A stretch of 35,217 nt of DNA from Sulfitobacter sp. HI0040 (GTDB lineage: Bacteria; Pseudomonadota; Alphaproteobacteria; Rhodobacterales; Rhodobacteraceae). This document shows, in pieces, positions 23,020 to 30,898 of this stretch. Both the position numbers and the translations under genes were made by a program. The DNA lies in the NCBI RefSeq assembly GCF_001634885.1, contig NZ_LWEX01000124.1:1-35217 (forward strand), written 5' to 3'. The notes beneath the pieces were generated by a model. That model was not told the DNA's origin and did not search any database. It worked only from the letters and a program-made list of their open reading frames with translations. Within the stretch, counting starts at the first letter, position 1, and the number at the start of each line of letters is the position of its first letter.

Positions 23020-23946
23020 ATGGCGGATCATGTCACTACCCATCAGGCGGAGGAGGACGCCCGGAACGAGTCGATCCAAATCTACGTCGACGGGCGCATC
23101 GTGCCGAAGGACGATGCCAAGGTTTCCGTCTATGACAGCGGATTCATGCTGGGGGATGGCGTGTGGGAGGGGTTGCGGCTCTATCAAGGGCATTGGGCCT
23201 TCCTCGACGCGCATATCGACCGATTGTTCGAGGCAGCACTCGCCATCGATCTGGACATCGGTCTGGACCGTGACGGCGTGAAGGAGGCGCTTTTCGCCAC
23301 CCAGCGCGCCAACGATATGCATACCGATGCGCATGCCCGTCTGATGGTGACGCGCGGGGTGAAGGTGCGGCCTTTCCAGCATCCGTCGCTGTCGCGGTCA
23401 GGCCCGACCTTCGTGATCATCATGGAACATTCGCGTCCCTCGCTGCCCCGCCCCATCCGGCTGGCGACCGTGCCGCACCAGCGCGGCCTGCCCATGACGC
23501 AAGACCCCAAGCTGAACAGCCATTCAAAGCTGAACTGCATCCTTGCGTGCATCGCCGCCGAAAAGGCGGGAGCGGACGAGGCGCTGATGCTGGATGTCCA
23601 TGGTTTCGTGAATACGACCAATGCCTGCAACTTCTTCATCGTGCGCAAGGGCGAGGTTTGGACCAGCACCGGCGACTATTGCATGAACGGCATCACCCGG
23701 CAGAAGGTGATCGACCTCTGCCGCGCCAATGACATCCCCGTATACGAACGCAACTATTCGCTGGTGGACACCTACGGCGCCGACGAAGCCTTCCTGACAG
23801 GGACTTTCGGCGCGCAGACCCCGGTGGCGGAGATCGACGGCAGGCAGATCGGCAGCGGCAGGATGGGCCCGGTCACCGAACGGCTGCGCGGGCTCTACAA
23901 GGAACTCGTCTCAGCAGAGGCCGCACGCGCCGGAGCGGAGGGGTAG
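23020..23946 (+). CDS. Class IV (branched-chain / D-amino acid type) aminotransferase
   Basis: A PLP-dependent fold-type IV aminotransferase of 308 residues, the group that holds branched-chain aminotransferase, D-alanine aminotransferase and aminodeoxychorismate lyase. VYDSGFMLGDGVWEGLRLY near residues 37-55 is the conserved N-terminal loop. The PLP lysine is K170 in NSHSKLNCILAC, followed by GADEALMLDVHGFVNTTNACNFF, containing the conserved E/T-N phosphate-cradle region. Start ATG 23020 has CGGAG about 7 bases upstream. The stop (TAG 23944-23946) directly abuts the ATG of the sulfotransferase-like gene. Substrate cannot be fixed from sequence; the order resembles branched-chain-like rather than lyase enzymes. 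Confidence 0.85.
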   Translation: MADHVTTHQAEEDARNESIQIYVDGRIVPKDDAKVSVYDSGFMLGDGVWEGLRLYQGHWAFLDAHIDRLFEAALAIDLDIGLDRDGVKEALFATQRANDMHTDAHARLMVTRGVKVRPFQHPSLSRSGPTFVIIMEHSRPSLPRPIRLATVPHQRGLPMTQDPKLNSHSKLNCILACIAAEKAGADEALMLDVHGFVNTTNACNFFIVRKGEVWTSTGDYCMNGITRQKVIDLCRANDIPVYERNYSLVDTYGADEAFLTGTFGAQTPVAEIDGRQIGSGRMGPVTERLRGLYKELVSAEAARAGAEG

Positions 23947-24642
23947 ATGCGGATCGCGATGTGGTCGGGGCCCCGTAACCTCAGCACGGCGATGATGTAC
24001 GCGTTCGGCAACCGGCCCGATTTCGACATCAGGGATGAACCGTTCTATGCCCCCTATCTGGCCGCCACGGGGCTGGACCACCCGATGCGTGAGGCGATTC
24101 TGTCAAGGCATGAAACGGACCCCGACGCTGTTGCCCGATCCTGTCGGGAAGGGGGCGCGCCGCATCTTTATATGAAGCATATGCCGCATCACATGCTGCC
24201 GGGCTTTCCGCTCGACTGGGCCGAGGAATGCGTCAACGTCCATCTCATCCGCCACCCCGCCCGGGTGATCGCCAGCTATACCGCAAAGCGGGAGGCACCG
24301 ACGCTGGAGGATATCGGCTTTCGCCAGCAGGTCGAGTTGGTCGAGCGGCTGGGCGGACTGATCCTCGACAGTTTCGACATTCGCGCAGATCCGGAGGCCG
24401 CGATGAAGGCCCTGTGCCGCGAAATTGGCCTGCCGTTCGATGAGCGGATGCTGTCTTGGCCCGCGGGGCCGCGAAAGCAGGATGGCGTTTGGGCCAGCCA
24501 CTGGTACGGGGCGGTGCATGCCAGCACCGGCTTTGCCGGAGCGGAAGGCGCGTTGCCAGCGCTTGATCAGGAAGCGGCGGCGCTTTGTGCGCAGGCGATG
24601 CCGTTCTACGAGACACTTCGCGACCGCCGGCTGCATTTTTGA
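23947..24642 (+). CDS. Sulfotransferase-like P-loop protein
   Basis: The 231-residue product begins MRIAMWSGPRNLSTAMMYAFGNR, in which SGPRNLST (residues 7-14) matches the 5'-phosphosulfate-binding loop of PAPS-dependent sulfotransferases. LIRHPARVIASY near residue 102 matches their 3'-phosphate-binding motif (R..P..V..SY). No signal peptide or transmembrane segment is seen, so it is probably cytosolic. The start codon immediately follows the aminotransferase stop, with GAGGGG upstream, a strong sign of co-expression. A true sulfuryl-transfer role is inferred from motifs only; several members of this superfamily have no known substrate. Confidence 0.7.
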   Translation: MRIAMWSGPRNLSTAMMYAFGNRPDFDIRDEPFYAPYLAATGLDHPMREAILSRHETDPDAVARSCREGGAPHLYMKHMPHHMLPGFPLDWAEECVNVHLIRHPARVIASYTAKREAPTLEDIGFRQQVELVERLGGLILDSFDIRADPEAAMKALCREIGLPFDERMLSWPAGPRKQDGVWASHWYGAVHASTGFAGAEGALPALDQEAAALCAQAMPFYETLRDRRLHF

Positions 24643-24696
24643 AACTATCGGGCAGGGCGCGCCGTGGCTTCGGTCGGACAATCATAGGAGTCTGAC

Positions 24697-25113
24697 ATGA
24701 AAATCATTACTACCAGCGCGCTTGCCCTGACATTGACAGCGGGCGTCGCATTTGCAGATGCACATTCGATGAAGAACATGATCGAGGCGAGCGATCAAAA
24801 CGTCTCTAACGGCGTTGTAAGTGCCGATATGGTATCCGCAGGCCAGAACGGCTGGCTCGTCGTTCACCGTACCGATGCCGAGATGAAGCCCGGCCCCGTC
24901 GTCGGTTTCGCCCCGCTGCGGATGGGGGACAACACCGACGTCGCCGCGATCCTGCAAGAGGACGTCGCATCGGGTGACATGCTGATGCTGATGGTTCACG
25001 GCGAAGAGGGCGGCATGAAGACCGGCGTCTTCGAATATTCGCTGGGCGCCAAGGAAGACGGCCCCGTGAAGCCCGATGGCGAATTGGTCATGCAGGTTGT
25101 CACGGTCGAATAA
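24697..25113 (+). CDS. Small secreted protein of unknown function (DUF7282-like)
   Basis: This 138-residue protein has a clear signal peptide, MKIITTSALALTLTAGVAFA, with likely cleavage before DAHS. The mature part, about 118 residues, is acidic and predicted mostly beta: GWLVVHRTDAEMKPGPVVGFAPLRMGD, then a segment rich in methionine (DMLMLMVHGEEGGMKTGVFEY) and a closing VMQVVTVE. The pattern resembles DUF7282-type domains of exported proteins, from memory and not by search. AGGAG at 24686-24690 gives a well-placed ribosome-binding site. The gene stands between the sulfotransferase-like gene (55 bases upstream) and a strong terminator, and may have its own promoter. No catalytic motif or cysteine is visible; function unknown. 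Confidence 0.75.
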   Translation: MKIITTSALALTLTAGVAFADAHSMKNMIEASDQNVSNGVVSADMVSAGQNGWLVVHRTDAEMKPGPVVGFAPLRMGDNTDVAAILQEDVASGDMLMLMVHGEEGGMKTGVFEYSLGAKEDGPVKPDGELVMQVVTVE

Positions 25114-25132
25114 GGCGTGACCTGACATTTGG

Positions 25133-25160
25133 AGGCCCGCCTTTCGAGGCGGGCCTTTTT
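25133..25160 (+). terminator. Strong intrinsic terminator
   Basis: AGGCCCGCCT (25133-25142), a TTCG tetraloop and AGGCGGGCCT (25147-25156) form a perfect 10-pair stem followed by five T. It ends the rightward transcript of the small secreted protein gene and lies just beyond the convergent argG stop, which it could also help to end. Confidence 0.92.
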
Positions 25161-25162
25161 CG

Positions 25163-26392
25163 TTACTTGCCGGAACGCTTGAGACGACGGTCGCGCGCGG
25201 CGAGCAGCTTCAGCCGCAGTGCGTTCAGCTGGATGAAACCGGCCGCGTCCTTCTGGTCATAGGCGCCTGCGTCATCCTCGAACGTCACATGCGCCTCGGA
25301 ATAGAGACTGTTTTCGGACCAGCGGCCCACGGTGCGCACATGTCCCTTGTAGAGCTTCAGGCGGACAGTACCCGTCACATGGGTCTGGCTCGCGTCGATG
25401 GCGGCCTGAAGCATCGTGCGTTCCGGGCTGAACCAGAAACCGTTGTAGATCAGTTCCGCGTAGCGCGGCATCAGCTCGTCCTTGAGATGCATCGCCCCGC
25501 GGTCGAGCGTGATGGATTCGATGCCCCGGTGCGCTTCCAGCAGCAGGGTGCCGCCGGGCGTTTCGTAGATGCCGCGTGATTTCATGCCGACGAAGCGGCC
25601 TTCGACCAGATCGAGCCGGCCACAGCCGTGTTTGCCCCCCAGCTCGTTCAGCCGGGTGAGGATCGCGGCGGGGGACATCGCCTTGCCGTCGATGCTGACG
25701 GCATCGCCCTTTTCAAAGCCGATCTCGACGTATTCGGGTGTATCCGGGGCCTCTTCGGGGGCCACGGTGCGCTGATAGACATAATCGGGTGCGTCCTGCG
25801 CGGGATCTTCGAGCACCTTGCCCTCGGACGAGGTGTGCAGAAGGTTCGCATCGACGGAGAAGGGCGCTTCGCCGCGTTTGTCCTTGGCCACGGGGATCTG
25901 GTTGGCTTCGGCGAATTCCAGCAGTTTCGTGCGGCTGGAAAGATCCCATTCACGCCAGGGCGCGATGACCTTGATTTCGGGGTTCAGCGCATAGGCCGCC
26001 AGTTCGAACCGCACCTGATCGTTGCCCTTGCCCGTCGCGCCATGGGCCACGGCATCGGCGCCGGTTTCCTCTGCGATCTCGACCAGACGCTTGGAAATGA
26101 GCGGGCGCGCGATGGAGGTGCCCAGCAGGTACAGCCCTTCGTAGACGGCGTTGGCCCGGAACATCGGAAAGACGAAATCGCGCACGAATTCTTCGCGCAG
26201 GTCTTCGATGTAGATGTCCTTGACGCCCATCATCTCGGCTTTCTTGCGCGCGGGCTCCAGCTCCTCCCCCTGACCGAGGTCGGCGGTGAAGGTGACGACT
26301 TCGCAGCCGTATTCCGTTTGCAGCCATTTCAGGATGATGGAGGTATCGAGACCGCCGGAGTAGGCGAGAACCACTTTCTTGGGCGCGGACAT
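25163..26392 (-). CDS. argG: Argininosuccinate synthase
   Basis: ArgG joins citrulline and aspartate with ATP to make argininosuccinate, the penultimate step of arginine synthesis. The product is 409 residues from ATG 26392, with AAGGAAA upstream; a longer frame to 26479 is unconserved. [20 protein letters not shown] carries the ATP pyrophosphatase P-loop SGGLDTS at residues 12-18. [15 protein letters not shown] and the later [19 protein letters not shown] block are family landmarks. It is a stand-alone gene, convergent with the secreted-protein gene and divergent from ilvA, with 125 bases between starts. Confidence 0.97.
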   Translation of the reverse strand: MSAPKKVVLAYSGGLDTSIILKWLQTEYGCEVVTFTADLGQGEELEPARKKAEMMGVKDIYIEDLREEFVRDFVFPMFRANAVYEGLYLLGTSIARPLISKRLVEIAEETGADAVAHGATGKGNDQVRFELAAYALNPEIKVIAPWREWDLSSRTKLLEFAEANQIPVAKDKRGEAPFSVDANLLHTSSEGKVLEDPAQDAPDYVYQRTVAPEEAPDTPEYVEIGFEKGDAVSIDGKAMSPAAILTRLNELGGKHGCGRLDLVEGRFVGMKSRGIYETPGGTLLLEAHRGIESITLDRGAMHLKDELMPRYAELIYNGFWFSPERTMLQAAIDASQTHVTGTVRLKLYKGHVRTVGRWSENSLYSEAHVTFEDDAGAYDQKDAAGFIQLNALRLKLLAARDRRLKRSGK

Positions 26393-26462
26393 GCAGATTT
26401 CCTTTCCGTTTCGCTTCGCGAGGTAACGGGTTTTGCACAGACGGGCAAGATTGAAGCCTGCG

Positions 26463-26491
26463 TTGACCCGGCGGGCCACCGGGCCTATCGA
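26463..26491 (+). promoter_or_regulatory. Candidate promoter for ilvA
   Basis: TTGACC (26463-26468) and TATCGA (26486-26491) are separated by 17 bases, with the ilvA ATG at 26518. The -35 is good (5 of 6) but the -10 matches only 3 of 6, so the call is tentative. Confidence 0.3.
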
Positions 26492-26517
26492 AAGCGTCGG
26501 TTACAGGAGCATCGGTC

Positions 26518-27747
26518 ATGACGGATTTCTGCGAAAAGGCCCGGGCGGCGACGGAGGCGATGCGGGCGGTTTTCCCCGCGACCCCCTGCATGCGCAACGA
26601 ACATCTGTCGGAACGCTTCGGGGCGGACATCTGGCTGAAGCGCGAAGACCTGAGCCCGGTGCGCTCCTACAAGTTGCGCGGGGCGTTCAATGCCATGCGC
26701 AAGGTCATCCCCGGGCAATCGCTGTTCGTCTGCGCGAGCGCGGGCAACCACGCGCAGGGCGTGGCCTTCATGTGCAGCCACTTCGGGGTGCGGGGCGTGA
26801 TCTTCATGCCGGTCACGACGCCGCAGCAAAAGATCCAGAAGACGCGGATTTTCGGCGGCGACAACGTGGAGATACGCCTCGTCGGTGACTATTTCGACAA
26901 GACGCTGGCGGCGGCGCAGGAATTCTGTGCGGCGGAGAATGCGCATTTCCTGTCCCCCTTCGATGATGAGGACGTGATCGAAGGGCAGGCTTCCGTCGCC
27001 GTGGAGATCAGCGAGCAGCTTGGCCGGGTGCCGGATCGCATCGTGCTGCCCGTGGGTGGCGGGGGGCTGTCTTCGGGCGTGGTGAGCCATTTCGGGACGG
27101 AATGCGCCTATACCTTTGTCGAACCGCAGGGGGCGCCAAGTCTGGCGCGCGCGCTCGAAAAAGGCGCACCTGTCGATGTTTCGCCCATCAACAGCTTCGT
27201 CGACGGGGCCGCCGTGGCACGGATCGGCGCGCGTAACTTCGACTGTCTGCGCGGGATGGCCCGGTCCGACGTGGTGGCGCTGCCCGAAGACCGGATCTGC
27301 GTCACAATCATTGAGATGCTCAATGTCGAAGGGATCGTGCTGGAACCCGCCGGTGCACTGGCGATCTCGGCTCTCGACAGTGTTGCGGACGAGATCAGGG
27401 GCAAGACGGTCGTCTGCGTCGTGTCGGGCGGAAATTTCGATTTCGAGCGCCTGCCCGAGGTGAAGGAACGGGCGCAGCGCTATACGGGCATCAAGAAGTA
27501 TTTCATCCTGCGCATGCCCCAGCGCCCCGGCGCGCTGAAGGAGTTTCTGAATATCCTCGGGCCGGAGGATGACATCTGCCGGTTCGAATACCTCAAGAAA
27601 AGCGCGCGGAACTTCGGTTCGGTCCTCATCGGCATCGAAACCTCGCTGCCCGAAAATTTCGGCCCCTTTCTGGAGCAGCTCAACGAGGCCGGGTTCACCT
27701 ATACCGACATCACCAATGACGAGACATTGGCGCAGTTCGTCATCTGA
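26518..27747 (+). CDS. ilvA: Threonine dehydratase (threonine ammonia-lyase)
   Basis: IlvA deaminates threonine to 2-oxobutanoate, the first committed step of isoleucine synthesis. The 409-residue product is the shorter form with one C-terminal ACT-like regulatory domain, versus about 510 in E. coli. The PLP lysine is K52 in VRSYKLRGAFNAM. CASAGNHAQGVAF binds substrate, and the glycine-rich LPVGGGGLSSG near residue 180 holds the PLP phosphate. From about residue 330, KKYFILRMPQRPGALKEFLNIL starts the regulatory domain. CAGGAG lies upstream of the ATG. Its 3' end overlaps the convergent Hpt gene by 8 bases. Catabolic TdcB lacks this C-terminal domain, so a biosynthetic role is favoured. Confidence 0.94.
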   Translation: MTDFCEKARAATEAMRAVFPATPCMRNEHLSERFGADIWLKREDLSPVRSYKLRGAFNAMRKVIPGQSLFVCASAGNHAQGVAFMCSHFGVRGVIFMPVTTPQQKIQKTRIFGGDNVEIRLVGDYFDKTLAAAQEFCAAENAHFLSPFDDEDVIEGQASVAVEISEQLGRVPDRIVLPVGGGGLSSGVVSHFGTECAYTFVEPQGAPSLARALEKGAPVDVSPINSFVDGAAVARIGARNFDCLRGMARSDVVALPEDRICVTIIEMLNVEGIVLEPAGALAISALDSVADEIRGKTVVCVVSGGNFDFERLPEVKERAQRYTGIKKYFILRMPQRPGALKEFLNILGPEDDICRFEYLKKSARNFGSVLIGIETSLPENFGPFLEQLNEAGFTYTDITNDETLAQFVI

Positions 27748-28030
27748 CCCGGGTGAGAGCCGCAAAAGCGGCGAGCGATTGTTCGACCCTGCGGCCCAGT
27801 TCAGCAGCACTTTCCCCCCGCTGACAGGCGGCGGCCAGCGATGATAGCCCGAGGGTGCGCGCGCTGCCGCAAAGCCCGTGCAGATGCATGTCGCGGTGGT
27901 CGGGGTCACGCTCCGTCGAAAGAGTGGCCAGCGTTTCGCGCGCCTCGGCTGCAAAGAGGTTTGCTATCTTCTTCAGCTCCGCGTGGCCCAGATCACTGCG
28001 TAGTCTCTCGATTTGCCTGCGGTCCAGCAT
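27740..28030 (-). CDS. Histidine phosphotransfer (Hpt) domain protein
   Basis: This 96-residue protein consists almost wholly of an Hpt domain, a helical bundle that relays phosphate between response-regulator domains. The phosphorylatable histidine is predicted as H51 in MHLHGLCGSARTLGLSSLAAAC, matching the Hpt pattern H-x-L-x-G-S-A-x-x-x-G, although the usual lysine three residues after the histidine is a cysteine here. ATG 28030 is chosen because GGAGGT sits 5 bases upstream; a start at 28042 would place that site inside the gene. It is divergent from a REC-PP2C regulator gene with 101 bases between, which suggests one phosphorelay. The histidine kinase donor is not in the window. Confidence 0.8.
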   Translation of the reverse strand: MLDRRQIERLRSDLGHAELKKIANLFAAEARETLATLSTERDPDHRDMHLHGLCGSARTLGLSSLAAACQRGESAAELGRRVEQSLAAFAALTRVR

Positions 28031-28131
28031 TGGCACCTCCATCCATCCTCGCGTTGCAGGATGGCGCTTCGGGCTTCACGCGGGATTAACGCACGGGGAC
28101 TAGACCGGACGGTACGCAAGGACAGAGGGTC

Positions 28132-29409
28132 ATGGCAGACAGGACGGCTCAGCTTCCCTTCGATACCTATCCGCCGCCCGGCCCGGGGGCCCAGCGCGTG
28201 CTGGTGGTCGATGACAGCCTGCTGCAGCGCCGTATTCTCGTCCGTGCGCTGCATGACTGGGGCTACGAGGTTGAGGAAGCCGCCTCTGCAGAGGAGGCAA
28301 TGGCGCGCTGCACGAGCCGCCCGCCCGACCTTGTGCTGAGCGATTGGGTCATGCCGGGGATGTCCGGGGTCGAATTCTGCAAGGCGCTTCGGGCGCTCAT
28401 GGTGTCGCGCTACGTCTATTTCATCCTGCTCACCGGCAAGACGGACAAGCGCGTGGTCGCCCGTGGGCTGGAATGGGGGGCGGACGATTTCCTGATCAAG
28501 CCGGTCAACAGCGAGGAACTGCGCGCGCGGCTGAAAGCGGGCGAACGTATTCTCGATATGCGCCGGGAACTGACGGAAAAGAACCGCATCATCGGGGAGA
28601 CTCTGCATGAGCTTCAGCGCGTCTACGATTCGCTGGAACACGATCTGCAACAGGCGCGCAAGCTGCAGCAATCCCTGCTGCGCGAGCGGCATCGCGTCTT
28701 TGACGGGGCGGCGCTGTCGCAACTGCTTCGGCCCAGCGGCCATGTGGGGGGCGATCTGGTGGGGCATTTTCCCGCGGGTCCGGGGCAGATCGGGCTTTAT
28801 GCGATCGATGTTTCGGGTCACGGCATCAGTTCGGCGCTGATGACAGCGCGACTGGCGGGGTATCTTTCCGCTTCGGCACCGGACCAGAACGTCGCCCTGA
28901 GGAAGGGCGGGGCGGGCTATGTCGCGCGGCCCCCGGCTGAGGTTGTTCATGTGCTCAACGATCTTGTGCTGAACGAAATGGGCACGGATCACTATTTCGC
29001 CTTCCTGCTCGCCTTCGTCGATCTGGCCACGGGGCGCGTGTGCGTCTCTCAGGCGGGGCAGCCGCACCCGGTGATCCAGCGCGCCGATGGCCGGATCGAG
29101 CAGAGCGGAACGGGCGGGTTTCCCGTGGGGCTGCTTCAGAATGCGTCGTTCGATCAGTTCGACCTGTCCCTTTCGCCGGGGGACAGCCTGTGGCTCTTGT
29201 CAGACGGATTTACCGAATGTCCGGACCCGGATGGCAATTTGCTGGGGGAACAGGGCCTCGCGCGGATGATGATGGCAGAGCAGGCCACGCGCGGGGAGGC
29301 GCGGTTGAACGGGCTGGTCCGGCAGCTCGAAACCTTTGCCGTCACGGATGAATTTCCGGACGATATCTCGGGGATATTGCTGGAATATCAGGGGCGGCGC
29401 GCGGCGTAG
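28132..29409 (+). CDS. Response regulator with PP2C-type (SpoIIE/RsbU) phosphatase output domain
   Basis: The 425-residue protein has an N-terminal receiver domain with a full active site: D27-D28, phospho-acceptor D71 (VLSDWVMPG), T101 and K123 (LIKP). A coiled-coil linker around 135-185 (LTEKNRIIGETLHELQRVYDSLEHDLQQARKLQQSLL) leads to a PP2C/SpoIIE phosphatase: GGDLVGHF, IDVSGHGISSALMTARL, LSDGFTECPDPDG and the final DDISGILLEYQ supply metal-binding aspartates. Such proteins dephosphorylate anti-sigma antagonists in partner switches. In Rhodobacter capsulatus the like-built RbaY acts with RbaV and RbaW; orthology here is inference, since those partners are not in the window. The last 22 bases overlap the convergent Nudix gene. 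Confidence 0.9.
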   Translation: MADRTAQLPFDTYPPPGPGAQRVLVVDDSLLQRRILVRALHDWGYEVEEAASAEEAMARCTSRPPDLVLSDWVMPGMSGVEFCKALRALMVSRYVYFILLTGKTDKRVVARGLEWGADDFLIKPVNSEELRARLKAGERILDMRRELTEKNRIIGETLHELQRVYDSLEHDLQQARKLQQSLLRERHRVFDGAALSQLLRPSGHVGGDLVGHFPAGPGQIGLYAIDVSGHGISSALMTARLAGYLSASAPDQNVALRKGGAGYVARPPAEVVHVLNDLVLNEMGTDHYFAFLLAFVDLATGRVCVSQAGQPHPVIQRADGRIEQSGTGGFPVGLLQNASFDQFDLSLSPGDSLWLLSDGFTECPDPDGNLLGEQGLARMMMAEQATRGEARLNGLVRQLETFAVTDEFPDDISGILLEYQGRRAA

Positions 29410-29834
29410 CGCAGCAGGAACCGGCGATCCCCTTCGTTGCCGAGCGAGCGGGCGGCCTCTTGCCACGGCAGGATGAGCGCGGTGTGGTCAGGCTCCGTCG
29501 GGTCGGACAGGCGGCGCGTGGGCCGGGCGAGGAAGATGTGGCAGAGCTTTTCGGCCCAGATGTCATATTCGGGCATGTAGACGAACCGCCGGAACGCGCC
29601 CACCCGCCGGGGCGCGGTGATGCCCCAACCGGTTTCCTCGCGGACTTCGCGGTGCAGCGCCTGCCACGGCGATTCGCCCGGATCGATCCCGCCCCCCGGT
29701 AGCTGAAGGTCGGGCATATCGGTGTTCTGCAAAGTCAGCAGAACCCTGTCATTCAACGGCAGAATGGCGTAGGCGCCCGCTCTCAGTTGATAGCGCTGAC
29801 CCCTGTGCGGGGGGTGGCCGGCCCTTCGGATCAT
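29388..29834 (-). CDS. Nudix hydrolase (MutT-like)
   Basis: A 148-residue Nudix hydrolase. The Nudix box is complete: GGGIDPGESPWQALHREVREETGW fits G-x5-E-x7-R-E-U-x-E-E-x-G-U and would bind the catalytic metal. The rest is a minimal Nudix fold with no extra domain, so the substrate (a nucleoside diphosphate derivative) is unknown. The gene is convergent with the REC-PP2C gene, overlapping by 22 bases, and divergent from hslO with 77 bases between starts. No clear ribosome-binding site decides between start codons; ATG 29834 gives a family-like N-terminus RGQRYQLRAGAYAIL. Confidence 0.87.
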   Translation of the reverse strand: MIRRAGHPPHRGQRYQLRAGAYAILPLNDRVLLTLQNTDMPDLQLPGGGIDPGESPWQALHREVREETGWGITAPRRVGAFRRFVYMPEYDIWAEKLCHIFLARPTRRLSDPTEPDHTALILPWQEAARSLGNEGDRRFLLRYAARRP

Positions 29835-29911
29835 ATGGTAGCCCCTTTTCGCTCGGGCTGATGCCCTTATATAGACGCGGTATGCCTGTCCCTCCCCACC
29901 AAGGAAAGCCG

Positions 29912-30898
29912 ATGACCCAAGGAACCCAGATCGCCTGGGACGATTCAGTCCTGCCCTTTCAGCTCGACGCCAGCGATATGCGGGGTCGCGTCGCGCGTCT
30001 TGATGGCGTGCTCGAAGGCATTCTGAAACAACACGACTACCCCGAAAAGGTCGAGGCGCTCGTGGCCGAGATGGCCCTGCTGACCGCGCTGATCGGGCAG
30101 ACGATCAAGCTGCGCTGGAAGCTGTCCCTGCAGGTGCAGTCGAAGGGGCCGGTCCGCATGATCGCCACGGATTATTACGGCCCCGAGGCGGAGGGCGAGC
30201 CCGCGCGGATCCGCGCCTATGCGAGCTATGATCCCGACCGGCTTACCGATGGCTCCCCGTTCGAGCAGGTGGGAGAGGGCTATTTCGCGATCATGATCGA
30301 TCAGGGCAAGGGCATGACCCCGTATCAGGGCATCACGCCGCTGACGGGCGAATCCCTGTCGGCCTGTGCGGAGGCCTATTTTGCCCAGTCCGAACAATTG
30401 CCCACGCGCTTTTCGCTCAGCTTCGGCAAATCCTCCGGTCCCGATGTCGCCGAACGCTGGCGCGGCGGGGGTATCATGTTGCAGCATATGCCCAAGGCAT
30501 CGCCATTCGCCGCGAAGGGCGAGGGGACCGGCGAAGTGATGGTGGCGCAGGACCTCGTGCATGGGGACGAGGCGGAGCAGTGGAACCGGGTGAACATCCT
30601 GCTCGATACGGTCGAGGATCTCGAACTGATCGGGCCGAGCGTGCCGCCCACCGACCTGTTGCTGCGCCTCTTCCACGAAGAAGGCCCCCGCGTCTTCGAC
30701 CCGCAGGCGGTGCGCTTCGGCTGCTCCTGCTCCGAAGACAAGGTGCGGCAGAGCCTGTCGATCTATTCCTCGCGCGATATCGAGAAGATGACGACCGAGG
30801 AAGGCCGCGTCACGGCTGATTGCCAGTTCTGCGGTGCGCATTACGACCTCGACCCGGAGACCGTCGGCTTTGAGGCGGAAGCGGGCAAGGGTGCCTGA
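29912..30898 (+). CDS. hslO: Redox-regulated chaperone Hsp33
   Basis: Hsp33 is an ATP-independent holdase switched on by oxidation of a zinc-bound cysteine cluster. The 328-residue product has the four C-terminal cysteines in order: C271 and C273 (GCSCSEDKV) and C304 and C307 (CQFCGAHY), the CxC...CxxC pattern. The substrate-binding body includes LTALIGQTIKLRWKLSLQVQSKGPVRMIATDY and YQGITPLTGESLSACAEAYFAQSEQLPT. ATG 29912 is chosen for AAGGAAAG at 29901-29908; an upstream frame to 29861 is not conserved. The 3' end overlaps the GTG start of the next Nudix gene by 8 bases, making a probable operon. Confidence 0.96.
   Translation: MTQGTQIAWDDSVLPFQLDASDMRGRVARLDGVLEGILKQHDYPEKVEALVAEMALLTALIGQTIKLRWKLSLQVQSKGPVRMIATDYYGPEAEGEPARIRAYASYDPDRLTDGSPFEQVGEGYFAIMIDQGKGMTPYQGITPLTGESLSACAEAYFAQSEQLPTRFSLSFGKSSGPDVAERWRGGGIMLQHMPKASPFAAKGEGTGEVMVAQDLVHGDEAEQWNRVNILLDTVEDLELIGPSVPPTDLLLRLFHEEGPRVFDPQAVRFGCSCSEDKVRQSLSIYSSRDIEKMTTEEGRVTADCQFCGAHYDLDPETVGFEAEAGKGA

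Noticed and set aside
25628-26521. Long plus-strand open frame of 297 codons opposite argG
   Set aside because: It is antisense to a clear argG, has no recognisable domain and the composition expected of a GC-rich shadow frame.
26485-27954. Minus-strand open frame of 489 codons opposite ilvA
   Set aside because: Shadow of ilvA: arginine/histidine-rich, no domain, no ribosome-binding site, and it spans the ilvA/Hpt junction.
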